DNA of 64,000 nt from Symbiodinium microadriaticum (lineage: Eukaryota; Sar; Dinophyceae; Suessiales; Symbiodiniaceae): assembly GCA_001939145.1 (NCBI GenBank), contig LSRX01000514.1:426455-490454 (forward strand), written 5' to 3'. Position 1 is the first letter of the stretch, and every line of letters begins with the position of its first letter. Below, piece after piece: positions 9,413 to 18,689 of this stretch. The notes under the pieces are model-generated. The model made no database searches. It saw only the letters and a list, made by a program, of their open reading frames with translations, and was not told where the DNA came from. Made by a program: the position numbers and the translations under genes.

Positions 9413-9511
9413 ATGAAGGACTTCCCGGGTTACTTTCGGCTCGTATCAAAGATTCCTACACTGCTTGCTTGTTCGGCTTTGGTGGTCAGTGCCCTAAACC
9501 CTAAAGCCTAA
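9413..9511 (+). CDS. Short frame ending in telomere-like repeat
   Basis: ATG at 9413; MKDFPGYFRLVSKIPTLLA with a hydrophobic end. The last residues and the stop come from CCCTAAA sequence, so the real exon probably ends near 9487. Confidence 0.35.
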   Translation: MKDFPGYFRLVSKIPTLLACSALVVSALNPKA

Positions 9512-9663
9512 GCCCTATACCCTAGACCCTGAACCCTAAACCCTAAACCCTAAGCCCAAAGGAATTAAAGATCAGAAGCGAAGCTCTGAAAGGTCGGGGG
9601 ACTTCATGTGCCAGGGCGGCCAAGGGGCACCTGGCACTGCAGTCGAGGGTTCAGGTGTTTGGT

Positions 9664-9902
9664 GCCTTTTTTTTTGGTAGGGTTTTCTAGGGTTCAGGGG
9701 TTTGGTGTGTTTTTTGCTGTAGGGTTTTCTAGAGTTCACGGTTTTGGTGTTTTTTTGGTGGTTTTTGCTGCAGGGTTTTCTGGGGTTCAGTTTTTTTTGT
9801 TTTTTGCTGTAGGGTTTTCTAGGGTTCAGGAGTTTGGTGTCTTTTTTTGCTGTAGGGTTTTCTAGGGTTCAGGGTTTGGTGTCTTTTTTTGCTGTAGGGT
9901 TT
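9664..9902 (+). repeat. Tandem repeat derived from TTTAGGG
   Basis: Five units of roughly 45 bp: T-run, GCTGTAGGGTTTTCTAGGG, TTCAGGGTTTGGTG. The open frame through it is a by-product. Confidence 0.75.
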
Positions 9903-9971
9903 AGTCTTCAGGGTGTGAGTGCAAGGTTTGGGGTTGTGGCAGCAGCAGCGGCCTTGCGTGATGCTTTATAG

Positions 9972-10121
9972 AGGTATACGTGTTCTGAGTTCGGGGACCC
10001 TTATCTACACTCGGAGTCATGGTATTTACGGAGTTCTGAAAGCTTCGTCTTTCAGAGTGAGCAGATTGCGATGCTTGAGTGGAGGGTCAAGTCTAAAAAA
10101 GTAGCTCGGATCAACCCTTGA
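9972..10121 (+). CDS. Exon-like island, unknown protein
   Basis: 49 codons plus stop after a possible acceptor TTTATAG|. Readable: EFGDPYLHSESWYLRSSE, then IAMLEWRVKSKKVARINP. The same frame continues upstream past one TAG to about 9933. Confidence 0.45.
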   Translation, partial: RYTCSEFGDPYLHSESWYLRSSESFVFQSEQIAMLEWRVKSKKVARINP

Positions 10122-10333
10122 AGACTTGTCGGTTAGAACCAGGGGTTGCGCAATAACGGCCACTGCATATGCTGCTTCAGGCTTTAGGGCTTGACGGTTC
10201 ACCCTGGAGCATATGCCGTAAGTCAACCCTAGACATCTAATCCGAACCTGGATGCACTTCCTTTCGCAGTTACATCTGCTTTCCACTTGTTGGGTTTATA
10301 GGGTTTCGGACAGGCCCGTGCCACCAGCTATGA

Positions 10334-10576
10334 ATGACACTTGAAGCCATGTTGGCTCTTTACTTGACTACGTGTGTTCAGCTAGTAGTGCCAAGACACG
10401 ACATGCCCATTGCAGTGGGGTTGCACTGTTGCACTGGTGCACATATTGACAGCATGCCCCACAGTTCGAGACACGTTCAGTTCACACAGTGGAATACCAC
10501 ATTTGCTCGCCGCAGCGGGGCCGGAACGGCTAGTTTTTGCAAGGCAGACAGACTGTTGAACACACTAGCTCAGTAG
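10334..10576 (+). CDS. 80-codon open frame
   Basis: Hydrophobic start (MLALYLTTCVQLVV; an ATG lies at 10349), Cys/His-containing middle, ends in LLNTLAQ. No family recognised. Confidence 0.3.
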   Translation: MTLEAMLALYLTTCVQLVVPRHDMPIAVGLHCCTGAHIDSMPHSSRHVQFTQWNTTFARRSGAGTASFCKADRLLNTLAQ

Positions 10577-10611
10577 CTATAGGTGTCGCAGCAGAAACAA
10601 TCAATAAACAG

Positions 10612-10743
10612 CTGGGCTCACATCCCAACTCAACTTGACAAGCGCTGTGCACAAGTCAGCGCCGGTGAGGCAGGGTTGCAGGAATCTACTTCATGCTGTT
10701 GGCTGTGCAACATCGTAGAATGCAAAGAAAGTTCAAACTTTAG
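10612..10743 (+). CDS. Exon with acceptor and donor signals
   Basis: Acceptor AAACAG| and donor TTTAG|GTATGC frame an open reading stretch: HIPTQLDKRCAQVSAGEAG, then CCWLCNIVECKESSNF. Cysteine-rich, unknown. Confidence 0.45.
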
Positions 10744-10879
10744 GTATGCCTAAACCCTAAACCCTAAACCCCAGGACCACAAAGGAGTGTCCTAGCCTTT
10801 TCTCGGAGTCGCCCAGGATGTCGAGAAGCCCAAGGTCCCAGGTGGCACATGTGGGGTCCGTGCGGGGCGAGAGCTTGAG

Positions 10880-11140
10880 GGCTGCCCTAAATCCTAAGCC
10901 CTATACACCCTAAACTACAAACCCTACAAACCCTAAGCCCTAAACCCTAAACCCTATCCCTAAACCCTAAGCCCTAAGCCCTAAACCCTAAACCCTAATT
11001 TTTTTTCGCGAGTCTCGATGATTAGAAAAGCTCGACGCAAAAAGATTGGAACCCTAAGCTTTGCTAAACCCTAAACCCCTAAACCCTTAAGCCCTATTCC
11101 CTAAATCCCTAAGCCCTAAGCCCTTTAAACCCCAAATCAA
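10880..11140 (-). repeat. CCCTAAA-type array with islands
   Basis: Two C-rich blocks (10880-11000, 11055-11140) around a short island that reads VSMIRKARRKKIGTLSF at 11006-11073. G-rich repeat follows at 11170-11345. Confidence 0.7.
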
Positions 11141-11366
11141 TCGTATGAAAACGGTGCAAAATCCACAAAGCCCGAGCTGGAGTAGGTTTCGGGTTTGAGG
11201 GTTTTGGGGTCTAGTTCAGGGTTTGAAGTTTTGGGACTTAGGCTTGTGGGTTTAGGGTTTCGGGTTGGGGTTCTGGTGCTGCTATTTCAAGAAAGGCTGC
11301 TTCTTCGGATTTATGTCCTTGATCCTTCGTCACAGGGTTTAGGGTTTAGCATTCTTGGCGACGTAG

Positions 11367-11615
11367 CGTAGACAGCAGCAGCTGGCACAAGCAGAACGGC
11401 TAACTGATATCCTGAAGCTCTCCAACCGTGCTTTCGGATGCCCTGCGACCATGGAAGACCCACATAAGGAAGCGTCGCTCACTGCGGTGGGATTTGGTGT
11501 ACCTGTGTCTTACGCTGCTTCGGATAATCCAGACCCTGACCCAAGAAACAGCCTGTTGACACCCGTTCCACTTGCAGTAGGCAGACATGGACACGGGAGT
11601 GTCAGAGTGCTTCAG
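11367..11615 (+). CDS. Exon with canonical donor
   Basis: About 83 codons in one frame; the probable acceptor GTAGACAG| is at 11375. Ends exactly at CAG|GTAAGA in phase 0. Readable: QLAQAERLTDILKLSNRAF, FGVPVSYAASDNPDPDPRN, PLAVGRHGHGSVRVLQ. One of the best exon calls in the window. The family is unknown. Confidence 0.6.
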
Positions 11616-11841
11616 GTAAGACAGGACGACCTTGAATGATTGTAGGATCCTTCTTGCTAAAGGGACCGTAAAATAAAAAAGCACCCCTGACTTCCACCAA
11701 GCCCTCATAACTACCTTCTAAAGCCGCGAGAGGCCATTCCAGGACCCTAAACTGAGCTTGCTAAGGACTTATGCGAGGAACTCACAATCAGGAGCCCTAA
11801 AGAGGCTAGGTTCTTGAGGGTTCAGGATAAGGAACCCACCC

Positions 11842-11929
11842 TACCCATAGGCTCCAAAGTAGTTCCTTTGTGTGGTTGATATTTAGGATCCTTTAAAGTA
11901 AGCCCAAAAAGGAACTACTACGGAGGGTA
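11842..11929 (+). mobile_element. Inverted-repeat element B6
   Basis: Diverged family B copy, TA on both sides. Confidence 0.65.
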
Positions 11930-11950
11930 AACTAAACCCTGGGCTGCAGG

Positions 11951-12108
11951 GAGTCAGCATGAGCTTCGGAACCTTCCGATGCTCACTCGAGTTGTACAGT
12001 CTTGCGACGACCTGCCCCTCGTATGCAATCAAAAATGAGTTCGACGTCGGAGTTTCAGAAAAAGGAGCCGGTTTAGGTAGGATTTTCAGCCCTGTTCAAC
12101 TTACATGA
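11951..12108 (+). CDS. Exon-like island with donor
   Basis: After GGCTGCAG|G a frame with ATG at 11959 runs 49 codons to a stop. A donor TTTAG|GTAGGA at 12077 is the more likely exon end. Readable: LELYSLATTCPSYAIKNEF. Confidence 0.5.
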
Positions 12109-12207
12109 TGTTATCTGTATTTGCACATGTGAGTTCAGGAAATCCTTCAGGACCAAATCCGAGAAGGGTGGTTACGGTTTTTTTTCGTATAAGGCTTAGA
12201 CCCCTAT

Positions 12208-12290
12208 ATAGCTCTCTAAATTAGGGTCTTTTGTAACTGTATAAGGGTGCCGTATTGTATAGGGGACCCAAAAAGTACAACGAGTACTGA
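12208..12290 (+). mobile_element. Element F2, right end missing
   Basis: Left end CTCTCTAAATTAGGGTC and the GGTGCCGTA core of family F are present; the inverse end is not. Confidence 0.5.
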
Positions 12291-12324
12291 GGTATTTGGG
12301 AGTTAGGATAGCCGTAATTGCATA

Positions 12325-12437
12325 GATTAAATTGGCACTTGGATGCTTGGGAGTCGTTCGTGGCCTTCAATGTCAATGTGTGACCGTTCTTCCAGCGCCA
12401 GGTCGCCGGGGCAAATTCCGTCTGAGTAGACACGGTG
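12325..12437 (-). CDS. Minus-strand coding-like island
   Basis: Minus frame reading LALEERSHIDIEGHERLPS, just downstream (on its strand) of the island at 12458-12727. A plus frame here (LNWHLDAWESFVAFNVN) competes. Confidence 0.3.
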
Positions 12438-12457
12438 GGACAATGTGTGTTTCGTCC

Positions 12458-12727
12458 TTATGCCAAGCGGGTTTGGTTCCGCAGTTCCGCACAGCCTGAA
12501 TCTTGCACATGAATCCTGTTCCTAGTGCAAACTAGTGCAAAGGCACGGCTACCTTTTCTCAGAAGCTGATAATGCTGCTCGCAGACAGCCCCATCGGCAT
12601 CAATAACCGCCACGAAGCTAGTTGCGTAAAGTCCGCACTCTCCGAAAACCCTAAGCCGTCCAGAACCATTTCCTTCGGGTTTGTGGAGACGTCTAATCTC
12701 GTTGTCCTGTCCATCCTTCACCACCAA
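12458..12727 (-). CDS. Minus-strand 89-codon open frame
   Basis: Best minus-strand candidate. Readable: NEIRRLHKPEGNGSGRLRVF, YATSFVAVIDADGAVCEQHY, HVQDSGCAELRNQTRLA. It begins at the edge of a CCCTAAA block (12722-12775), and plus frames are broken by stops. Unknown protein. Confidence 0.45.
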   Translation of the reverse strand: MVVKDGQDNEIRRLHKPEGNGSGRLRVFGECGLYATSFVAVIDADGAVCEQHYQLLRKGSRAFALVCTRNRIHVQDSGCAELRNQTRLA

Positions 12728-12775
12728 ACCCTAAACCCTAAACCCTAAACCAAAACCCTAGACCCTAAGCCCTGA

Positions 12776-12958
12776 ACCTTCCTCGCTCCTCCGGACGCTT
12801 CGGCACTGCACCGGCACACTCTTAAGACCCTGCCGCCGTTTATCAGAATCAGCAATGATGAAGGAAATGGCAGCGCTGTGAAGGAAGATGCTGATACATG
12901 TGATGATGACCATGACCATGACCACGACACGGATGGCTGTGAAAAAAATAAACCCTAA
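12776..12958 (+). CDS. Coding island bounded by telomere-like repeat
   Basis: 60 codons, no ATG: TLKTLPPFIRISNDEGN, then the acidic/His run EDADTCDDDHDHDHDTDG. The stop is the TAA of a CCCTAAA unit and the upstream stop lies in the array, so both edges are set by repeat. The DHDHDHD run could bind metal; this is only inference. Confidence 0.45.
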   Translation, partial: TFLAPPDASALHRHTLKTLPPFIRISNDEGNGSAVKEDADTCDDDHDHDHDTDGCEKNKP

Positions 12959-13004
12959 ACAAGGCTTGCAGGAACCCTCAAAGCAGCCCCTAGGGGAACC
13001 CTGA

Positions 13005-13121
13005 AAAGGCTTTGAAGGACATGTTTACAGGATGTCCTGTGTTCAGTCTGGTGCTGATGTGATCTTCAAGTTCCCGTGCACGCACCATACTCGACTTTCA
13101 AGGCTTACCTTAGTGGCTTGA
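13005..13121 (+). CDS. Exon-like island
   Basis: 38 codons plus stop: GFEGHVYRMSCVQSGADV, then FPCTHHTRLSRL. A GC donor (CAAG|GCTTAC) is possible near 13100. Unknown. Confidence 0.35.
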   Translation, partial: KGFEGHVYRMSCVQSGADVIFKFPCTHHTRLSRLTLVA

Positions 13122-13137
13122 AGCACTTAGTAATGCC

Positions 13138-13247
13138 GCAGGGTCCATGCACTCATATAGTATGTACTTCGGACATAAAGCACGTAGCCCCTACATAAGT
13201 ACTTCAGGGCCAAAGTACATACAACGTGAGTTCACGCACCCTCGGGC
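13138..13247 (+). mobile_element. Inverted-repeat element E2
   Basis: Diverged family E copy (GGGTCCATGCACTCATATAG ... GCACCCTCGGG). Confidence 0.6.
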
Positions 13248-13875
13248 AGTGTCATCCCCGATCGATAGCCCCTATACAAGTGTAACCATCTACGAATTGT
13301 ATTGTAAAGGCCCCGAAAGAAGATGTATAAGCTCACTGACTTCCTTCTCTGGTATTCTACCACTAAGGACCGAGGTCGAGCCATGCAAAGCAAGATGGTG
13401 CTTCCACGTCAAAGCTCCGGCTGCTCGACAGCCTCGCTGTTACCCCCAGGATGCTACCCATAGGCCCCTAAGTAGTTCCTTTTTGGGATTACCTTATAGG
13501 ATTCTAAATATTAAATATAAACCATAAAAAAGGAACTACTTAGGGGCCGATGGGTAAAGAGCTAAAGGGTTCAAGCCCGGACAGCCTGCTCCCGAGCCGT
13601 GAACTTGAAGCCTTAAACCCCTCAAACCCCGAAGCCCCGCAGCCTCAACATTCGAGCCCGTTCCCTGGGGCTCCAAAAAGCCCAAAGTAGGTACTATTTA
13701 CAGACTTTAGACCCCAAAGTAGATACTATTTGTATCCTTGGAGCCCTAGGGGTTTTGCTATGGTAGCCACGCTCAACCCCGAACTCGGCTGAACGCCCCG
13801 AGCCCGGAACCCTCAACCCGCCCCAATATCGGTGGCCCAAAGAATTACCGCCCCCCCAACAACAAAAAAACATAA
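13246..13875 (+). CDS. 145-codon frame restored across B7 and A8
   Basis: 13246-13456, 13557-13662 and 13755-13875 (438 nt) give 145 codons plus stop when B7 (+TA) and A8 (+GTT) are removed. Readable: SVTIYELYCKGPERRCISS, then AKELKGSSPDSLLPSRELE across the B7 join, then GSHAQPRTRLNAPSPEPS after A8, ending Pro/Asn/Lys-rich. Part of it (LNPSNPEAPQPQ) resembles CCCTAAA-derived sequence, which weakens the middle. Unknown product. Confidence 0.45.
13455..13556 (+). mobile_element. Inverted-repeat element B7
   Basis: Family B, 102 bp, TA on both sides. Confidence 0.8.
13663..13751 (-). mobile_element. Inverted-repeat element A8
   Basis: Family A, minus orientation, flanked by GTT at 13660-13662 and 13752-13754. 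Confidence 0.75.
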
Positions 13876-13932
13876 ATAATAATAATAATAATAATAAATC
13901 AAACAATAAATAAATAAATAAATAAATAAAAC
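13868..13932 (+). repeat. (AAT)n and (AAAT)n microsatellite
   Basis: Consecutive AAT and AAAT runs. Confidence 0.85.
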
Positions 13933-14060
13933 ACTCATTCTAATTTGTAAGGCCCCTATAACACAAGGCCGAAGCAGCCTCTCGAGAAAGGGTCCAAATC
14001 GACCTTGCAAGTCTTCAGCTCTAAGCCTCGAAGCCCTACTTGGGGGTTCTTGGGACTTAT

Positions 14061-14147
14061 TACGGTGGATGATATAAATCCTGCATGACCATAGTAAGGA
14101 ATATACCATGATTGCCATAGTTTAGGGTCCTTAAGGTAAGGTAAGAC
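14061..14147 (-). mobile_element. Element D3, right end truncated
   Basis: Family D in reverse orientation; starts TACGGTGGATGATATAAATCC and lacks the matching end. Confidence 0.6.
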
Positions 14148-14240
14148 AGAAAACCTTACCGGGGATTATAAGTCAATTATGCGTATAGTTACCTGATGTA
14201 TAACTCTAGTTACGAAGTCCCATGAACCCTTAAGTATGAG

Positions 14241-14275
14241 GGCTAAGGGTCCATGTGCCCATAGGGTTCCGTTGA
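14241..14275 (+). mobile_element. Fragment of family E (E3)
   Basis: Only the CTAAGGGTCCATGTGCCCAT end remains. Confidence 0.4.
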
Positions 14276-14368
14276 AGGGTTCCTTGAAGGTTGCATCATA
14301 AGGGTTTGGGGCTTAAAGGGTTTAGGGAGGGTAGTTATGTTTAGAAGCCTGAGCTCTTACTTCCTTAG

Positions 14369-14480
14369 CGCTCCTCATCATGGTTCTACTACAGCATCCC
14401 CGACATCTACAGTGTAAGGTCTTGCTTATATGATAAACTATATCCCAAATCAGCTGGGATCTCTGGGCAGAAGCCATAGA
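14369..14480 (+). CDS. Exon-like island
   Basis: Starts after CCTTAG|: SSSWFYYSIPDIYSV, then YDKLYPKSAGISGQKP and stop. A donor at ACAGT|GTAAGG near 14418 is likely. Confidence 0.35.
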
Positions 14481-14611
14481 CTCAGTGCTCCGGGATGTCG
14501 CCTTGGGGGTCGAGAGTTATCGGTTTATTGGGTGTCGGGCTTGCAGTCTAGAGCTGTCGACGAAGACGGTAAACAGTAAATCTTGAGGGTTAGGGTTTTC
14601 AAGCGAGTCTC

Positions 14612-14677
14612 CCTAAGGGTCCAAAGGACCCAATAATAAGGTACTTTGGTTGCGGATAGTAGATATCTAGGTCAAAA
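14612..14677 (+). repeat. Dispersed repeat I, copy 1
   Basis: GGGTCCAAAGGACCCAATAA followed by GGTACTTTGGTTGCGGATAG; the second copy lies at 25999-26075. Confidence 0.5.
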
Positions 14678-14984
14678 TCTGTGCCCTGAACAAACCCTAC
14701 CTTAACCCAAAATAACCGAATTGCCTATTTCAAGCATTTATATGACGAAATCATTAACAAGGAGCCCAGGAAGGGTGGGTTCTTTAGGGTACCCCTAAAC
14801 CTTCAAACCCTAAACCCTAAGCCCTAGATCTCAAACTCTACACCCGAGAAGCCGCATACTTGCTAAGAGCTACTTACAGGGTTTAGGGTTTGGCGCCGAT
14901 CAGGATGCCCTGCCAACAGCAAGGGCAAGGCACAGATACTTGGCTTTAAGGTTTGCTGGGTCCCTTTTTAGGGTTTAGGATTTA

Positions 14985-15110
14985 GGGCTTTAGAGGTTTA
15001 GGGTTTAGGGTTTTAGGAGTTTAGGAGTTTAGGGGTGTTGGGTTGTAGGGGTTTATGGGTTTTAGGTTTTGGGGTTTAGGGTTTAGGGCCTATAGGGCTT
15101 ATAGGGGTTT
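14985..15110 (+). repeat. TTTAGGG-type array
   Basis: G-rich telomere-like block. The island at 15117-15190 (MRRATKSLELCMHFFKS) follows directly. Confidence 0.75.
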
Positions 15111-15190
15111 AATGTTTGGGGTTGCGAGCTTCAGGGCCCACCATGCGCCGTGCAACCAAGAGCCTGGAGCTCTGCATGCACTTCTTCAAA

Positions 15191-15300
15191 TCCCAAAGGG
15201 CCCAATGTACCTACATAGTTTTCTATATAGGTACCCTACATTCTATAGAATGTAGGGTTTCGATATTAGGAATAGTTATTATGATTTGGGAAAGTGTCTT
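15191..15300 (+). mobile_element. Inverted-repeat element G1
   Basis: Family G: CCCAAAGGGYCC at one end, GAATGTAGGGTTTCGATATTA inside. Relatives at 46681-46745 and 51076-51190. Confidence 0.5.
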
Positions 15301-15629
15301 CTATAACAGTACCTAGAACGCTTTGGGAAGTGTTCCGGGGTATCTGATTAGGGGTCCGTGTAACACTTAGGGTCTGTATTGCCCTCCCGCATCTCTTGAA
15401 GCTGGTATCTTGATACCCTGCAACGGAGCGTCAGGGTGTGTTCTTTTTATAGGAGTGGCGTGCACTTTTTGGGCATTCCCACTAAAAATCTCAACTGTCA
15501 GACCCTTATAACCCAATCCCCCCACATCAAGGAAGAGATCCCCCAAAAATAGATGCAATAGAGGCCTTAGTTGAGGGTTTAGGCTTTCAGGGTCTGTAGG
15601 TCTAAGATGTCTAGGGCCTATATGGAGCA

Positions 15630-15857
15630 TTGCAGGGTAGTGGAAGACCAGGCCTACAGCTTCACCAACTCCTGAAGAGAGCGCGAGGTTGGAGGATCCC
15701 GGGGCTGGACGATACCAGGCTGGAGCACGCAACGCAGCTTTGCCACGTGATCGTCGACAACCTCAACATGAACTCGCAGAATGGTGACCAGTCCGAGTGG
15801 CGCGAGACGGACAATGTCGACAAAGCACGGCGAACCATCTCCCTTTTCATCCAGGAG
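15630..15857 (+). CDS. Exon-like island with donor
   Basis: Open frame without ATG: DDTRLEHATQLCHVIVDNL, EWRETDNVDKARRTISLF. Ends at CCAGGA|GTAACC (GT) or CCAG|GAGTAA (GA). Charged, probably soluble. Unknown. Confidence 0.45.
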
Positions 15858-15943
15858 TAACCAGGTGGCACATTGCAAAACTTTAAGATTAATTAATATT
15901 GTTCTCGGAAACAGAGGGGTACCTGATCCCCAGTGTATGCAGA

Positions 15944-16099
15944 GCAACAGCCTTTTTGTGGGTTTTTGGGGCTATTTTGTTGCTTACTTTTCGGGGGGCA
16001 ACATCCTTTTTGCGGGCTTTAGGCGATTATATTACCTACTTGTCGGGGGCAACAGCCTTTTGCGGGTGTCAGGCAAGTATATTACTTATTTTTCGGGGG
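15944..16099 (+). repeat. Three-copy minisatellite, 54/51/51 bp
   Basis: Units start at 15944, 15998 and 16049: GCAACAGCCTTTTTGCGGG ... TTACTTTTCGGGG. Unit lengths are multiples of three and one frame stays open through all copies (GNSLFVGFWGY, GNILFAGFRRL, GNSLLRVSGKY). Confidence 0.7.
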
Positions 16100-16661
16100 T
16101 TCTCGAGTACAGGCTAGAGGTAAAGGTTTGGGCTCATAGGCTTGGGTTGGTTGTGAAGGTGTGCCTTCTGAGTACTGCATAGCATGTATGCAGGGTTTCT
16201 TGGAGGACCAAAATCCCGAACCGTAAGCTCCGCAGGATAGTCTCAAGCGATTGGGTTTAGGAGTAAGTCAACCCGTGAAGAGCGAGAGACTAGGTTCTTG
16301 AGCCGCGCACAACAGCTCCCGGGGGCTTTTGTTTCGAAGCCCAAGACAGTAATATAGGGGCCCAAATAACTACCTACATTATTTCCTGGGGTTCCTGATT
16401 ATAACTATACCATAAAGGAGCCCAAGACCCTGCTCTAATTATTAGGGCTCTTACATTAGGACTACATGTCCTTCTATTCCCCCAACAAGAGCCCACCCTT
16501 CTCACACTGTAAAGCTCCAGAGCCAAATCCCATCACAACATAAGAACTTCCTACAGGCCGACAACCCCGCACCCTCATCTTTAAAAGATTCCAGACACCC
16601 TAAACCCTAAACTCTAAACCCCAAACCCTATAAACCCTAAGCCCTACTCCTAAGATCCTAA

Positions 16662-17303
16662 GATCCAAGGAGCAACCCACGAGCGGTTGGATCTGTCCCT
16701 GGAGCAGGCAAGGAAACATGCAAGCAGAAGTATCAGTCTCCCGCTCCTTATAAGGAGTTTCCCTGGGGCTCCAAATAGCCCAAAGTAGGTACTATTTAAA
16801 GACTTTAGACCCTAAGTAGGTACTATTTGTGTACTTGGAGCCCTAGGGTTTCTTTGTGAAAACATGTTCGAGACAATTTGCAGAAACTTCATGGCTACTT
16901 GCCCCTACACCCCATGTCGGAGACCGGGACGCTTCCAGGCCGTGGCTATTACCGTGCGCGACCCGAAGCTGCTGTTGCGAATCCTGGACGCAGAGGGCAG
17001 TGAGGCAGGGCAAACCCAGAGAGCCCAATACCCCTTAATTAAGGAATATACCTTAACTTATAGGGGCCTTAATCTTATGATTTAAGCTATATATATCCAT
17101 AATTAAAGGGGGTATTGGGTTCTCTGGGAAGACGCCAAGCCCTCAAACCCAAGTGTCCTGCTTTAAGCCGAGAGGATACTCAGGGGACGCGGGATAGCAC
17201 GGACTTTCGCGTTCAGAGTTCGGAGCCTCCAGGTTGGACGGCTTCGGGTTTTGGGCGTTCCAGGTACTTTAGTGTTTTGGGGGGTTTAGGGTTTAGGGTT
17301 TAG
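16662..17303 (+). CDS. 144-codon frame restored across A9 and C2
   Basis: 16662-16760, 16852-17014 and 17131-17303 (435 nt) form one frame when A9 (+TTT) and C2 (+AA) are removed. Readable across A9: YQSPAPYKEFLCENMFETIC. Then FQAVAITVRDPKLLLRILD; across C2: EGSEAGQRRQALKPKCPALS. The last 15 codons are TTTAGGG repeat, so the exon may end near 17261 (CAG|GTACTT). Another frame is open across A9 but runs into a stop after C2. Unknown family. Confidence 0.55.
16761..16848 (-). mobile_element. Inverted-repeat element A9
   Basis: Family A, 88 bp, minus orientation, flanked by TTT at 16758-16760 and 16849-16851. Confidence 0.8.
17015..17128 (+). mobile_element. Inverted-repeat element C2
   Basis: Family C: ends CCCAGAGAGYCC and inverse, inner TTAATTAAGGAATATACCTTA. 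Flanked by AA on both sides. Confidence 0.75.
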
Positions 17304-17355
17304 TAGTTTAGGGTTTAGGGTAGTTTAGGGTTTAGGGTTTGGTAGTTTAAGGCTA
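17281..17355 (+). repeat. TTTAGGG-type array
   Basis: G-rich telomere-like block at the end of the preceding frame. Confidence 0.75.
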
Positions 17356-17607
17356 GATTTGTATTCCGACTCGCATAAAATTAACTCGAGAGCTTCAGGT
17401 AACTTCCAAAGATCTCAGAAAGCCTGGTCTTTGGATTTCACAAGCCGGTAAAGCAATTGCTTTTAATATTTGTAGCACGTCGCTTAAAGGATTTTCGGTA
17501 TTCGGAACCATAGGGTTATCATATAATGCTTCAGAACTCTATAGTATCTGAGTCGGCAGAAGCCTAGACCCTACCCCCCCCCCCCTCCAAAAGAGCTTTA
17601 ACGTGAC

Positions 17608-17754
17608 ATGTTGCTCAGACCCGCGAGAGTAGTTGCTTTCCAGAGTTGCCTGACTCTCTTGTTCTACAGGACCATCGCCATGGATGAGAGATCCCCAAAC
17701 TTTTTACTACAACTAACTCTCAGCCTCCGAAGAGCCCCAAGAAACATTATGTAG
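17608..17754 (+). CDS. 48-codon open frame with ATG
   Basis: MLLRPARVVAFQSCLTLLFY then MDERSPNFLLQLTLSLRRAP and stop. Basic, hydrophobic start; could be a leader or a fragment. Unknown. Confidence 0.35.
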   Translation: MLLRPARVVAFQSCLTLLFYRTIAMDERSPNFLLQLTLSLRRAPRNIM

Positions 17755-17831
17755 TTAGTCAGCTTTTTGGGCCATATACAGGTCAATACCCTAAACCCTA
17801 AGCCGCCCTAAACCCTAAACTCTAAACCTTT

Positions 17832-17925
17832 AGATGCCGGGGTGCCTTCCAAGCCGAGAGGTCGACTTTTCCGCCTGCCGTGACCTGGGTGTGCCCGCAG
17901 GCAGACCGCAAAGAGAGGAATTCAG
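17832..17925 (+). CDS. Exon-like island with donor
   Basis: Frame reading AFQAERSTFPPAVTWVCPQ, ending at TTCAG|GTAACT just before a TTTAGGG block. Confidence 0.35.
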
Positions 17926-18144
17926 GTAACTAATTAGGGTTTAGGGTTTCAGGTTTAGGGTTAGGCAACTAAGATTGCTTGGAGGGTCAGGGGACTTGGG
18001 TAAGTAGTTATGTTGTGAGGGTATTGGTATCATAACCCCAATCAAGACCCCTTTCAGGGTACTCCGACCCTCCATCCAAACCATGAAGTGCGCCACACCA
18101 TAGGTTGCCTTATGCCGAACTCCTGTAAAGGCCAAAAACATAAG

Positions 18145-18285
18145 ACCCTGAACACTAAACCCTAAAACCCCAATCCCTGAACCCTAAACCCCTAACCCCC
18201 TTAAACCCCTAATCCCCTGAACCCTAACCCCTAAATCCCTAATCCTCTAAACCCTAAACCCCTAATCCCTACTGCCCTAATGCCC
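18145..18285 (-). repeat. CCCTAAA-type array
   Basis: C-rich block with CCCCTAAACCCCTAATCC variants. Confidence 0.8.
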
Positions 18286-18317
18286 GAAGTGTTCGCTCAA
18301 AAAGCCGGAAGCCTGCC

Positions 18318-18652
18318 ATGCCCGAACATGTTGCTTCCAAGGGAGAACTTATTCATGCACTCAAGATGAAGCCCGGAAGGCATGGATGAGGATGGGGGCG
18401 TATCTGGCACAGGACAACAAGAAGCTGGACTACATCATGAAGTTCACCGAGCAGTACGATGCGTGCAGAAAGTATCATGTGACCGACATCTACGGCTCCA
18501 AAAAAGCTGAGTATGAGTGGGGCAAGGAGCTCGGTGCTGCGCAACGCAAAGAATTCCGAGCACTTCTGGAGTCCATGTATGCTGAGCGTGAGCATGAAGC
18601 TTTCTTGAAGACGATGCAGGAGCTTGCGGCAGAGGCAAGAGCATCTGCTTGA
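18318..18652 (+). pseudogene. Gene-like island with a one-base deletion
   Basis: ATG at 18318 opens MPEHVASKGELIHALK. From 18366 the coding-like sequence continues in another frame: EARKAWMRMGAYLAQDNKK, FTEQYDACRKYHVTDIYG, LLESMYAEREHEAFLK, to a stop at 18650-18652. One missing base around 18365 explains both parts. About 111 codons, charged and helical. A GC donor AGAG|GCAAGA lies at 18631. Either a pseudogene or a sequencing error. Confidence 0.5.
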
Positions 18653-18689
18653 GCAGAAACCAGTCGCACCAGCAGCAGTGTACAGATAT

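Noticed and set aside
9608..9865. 85-codon Phe/Val/Gly frame
   Set aside because: Product of a tandem repeat derived from TTTAGGG with T-runs.
15367..15732. 121-codon minus frame
   Set aside because: Antisense to the better plus island at 15630-15857.
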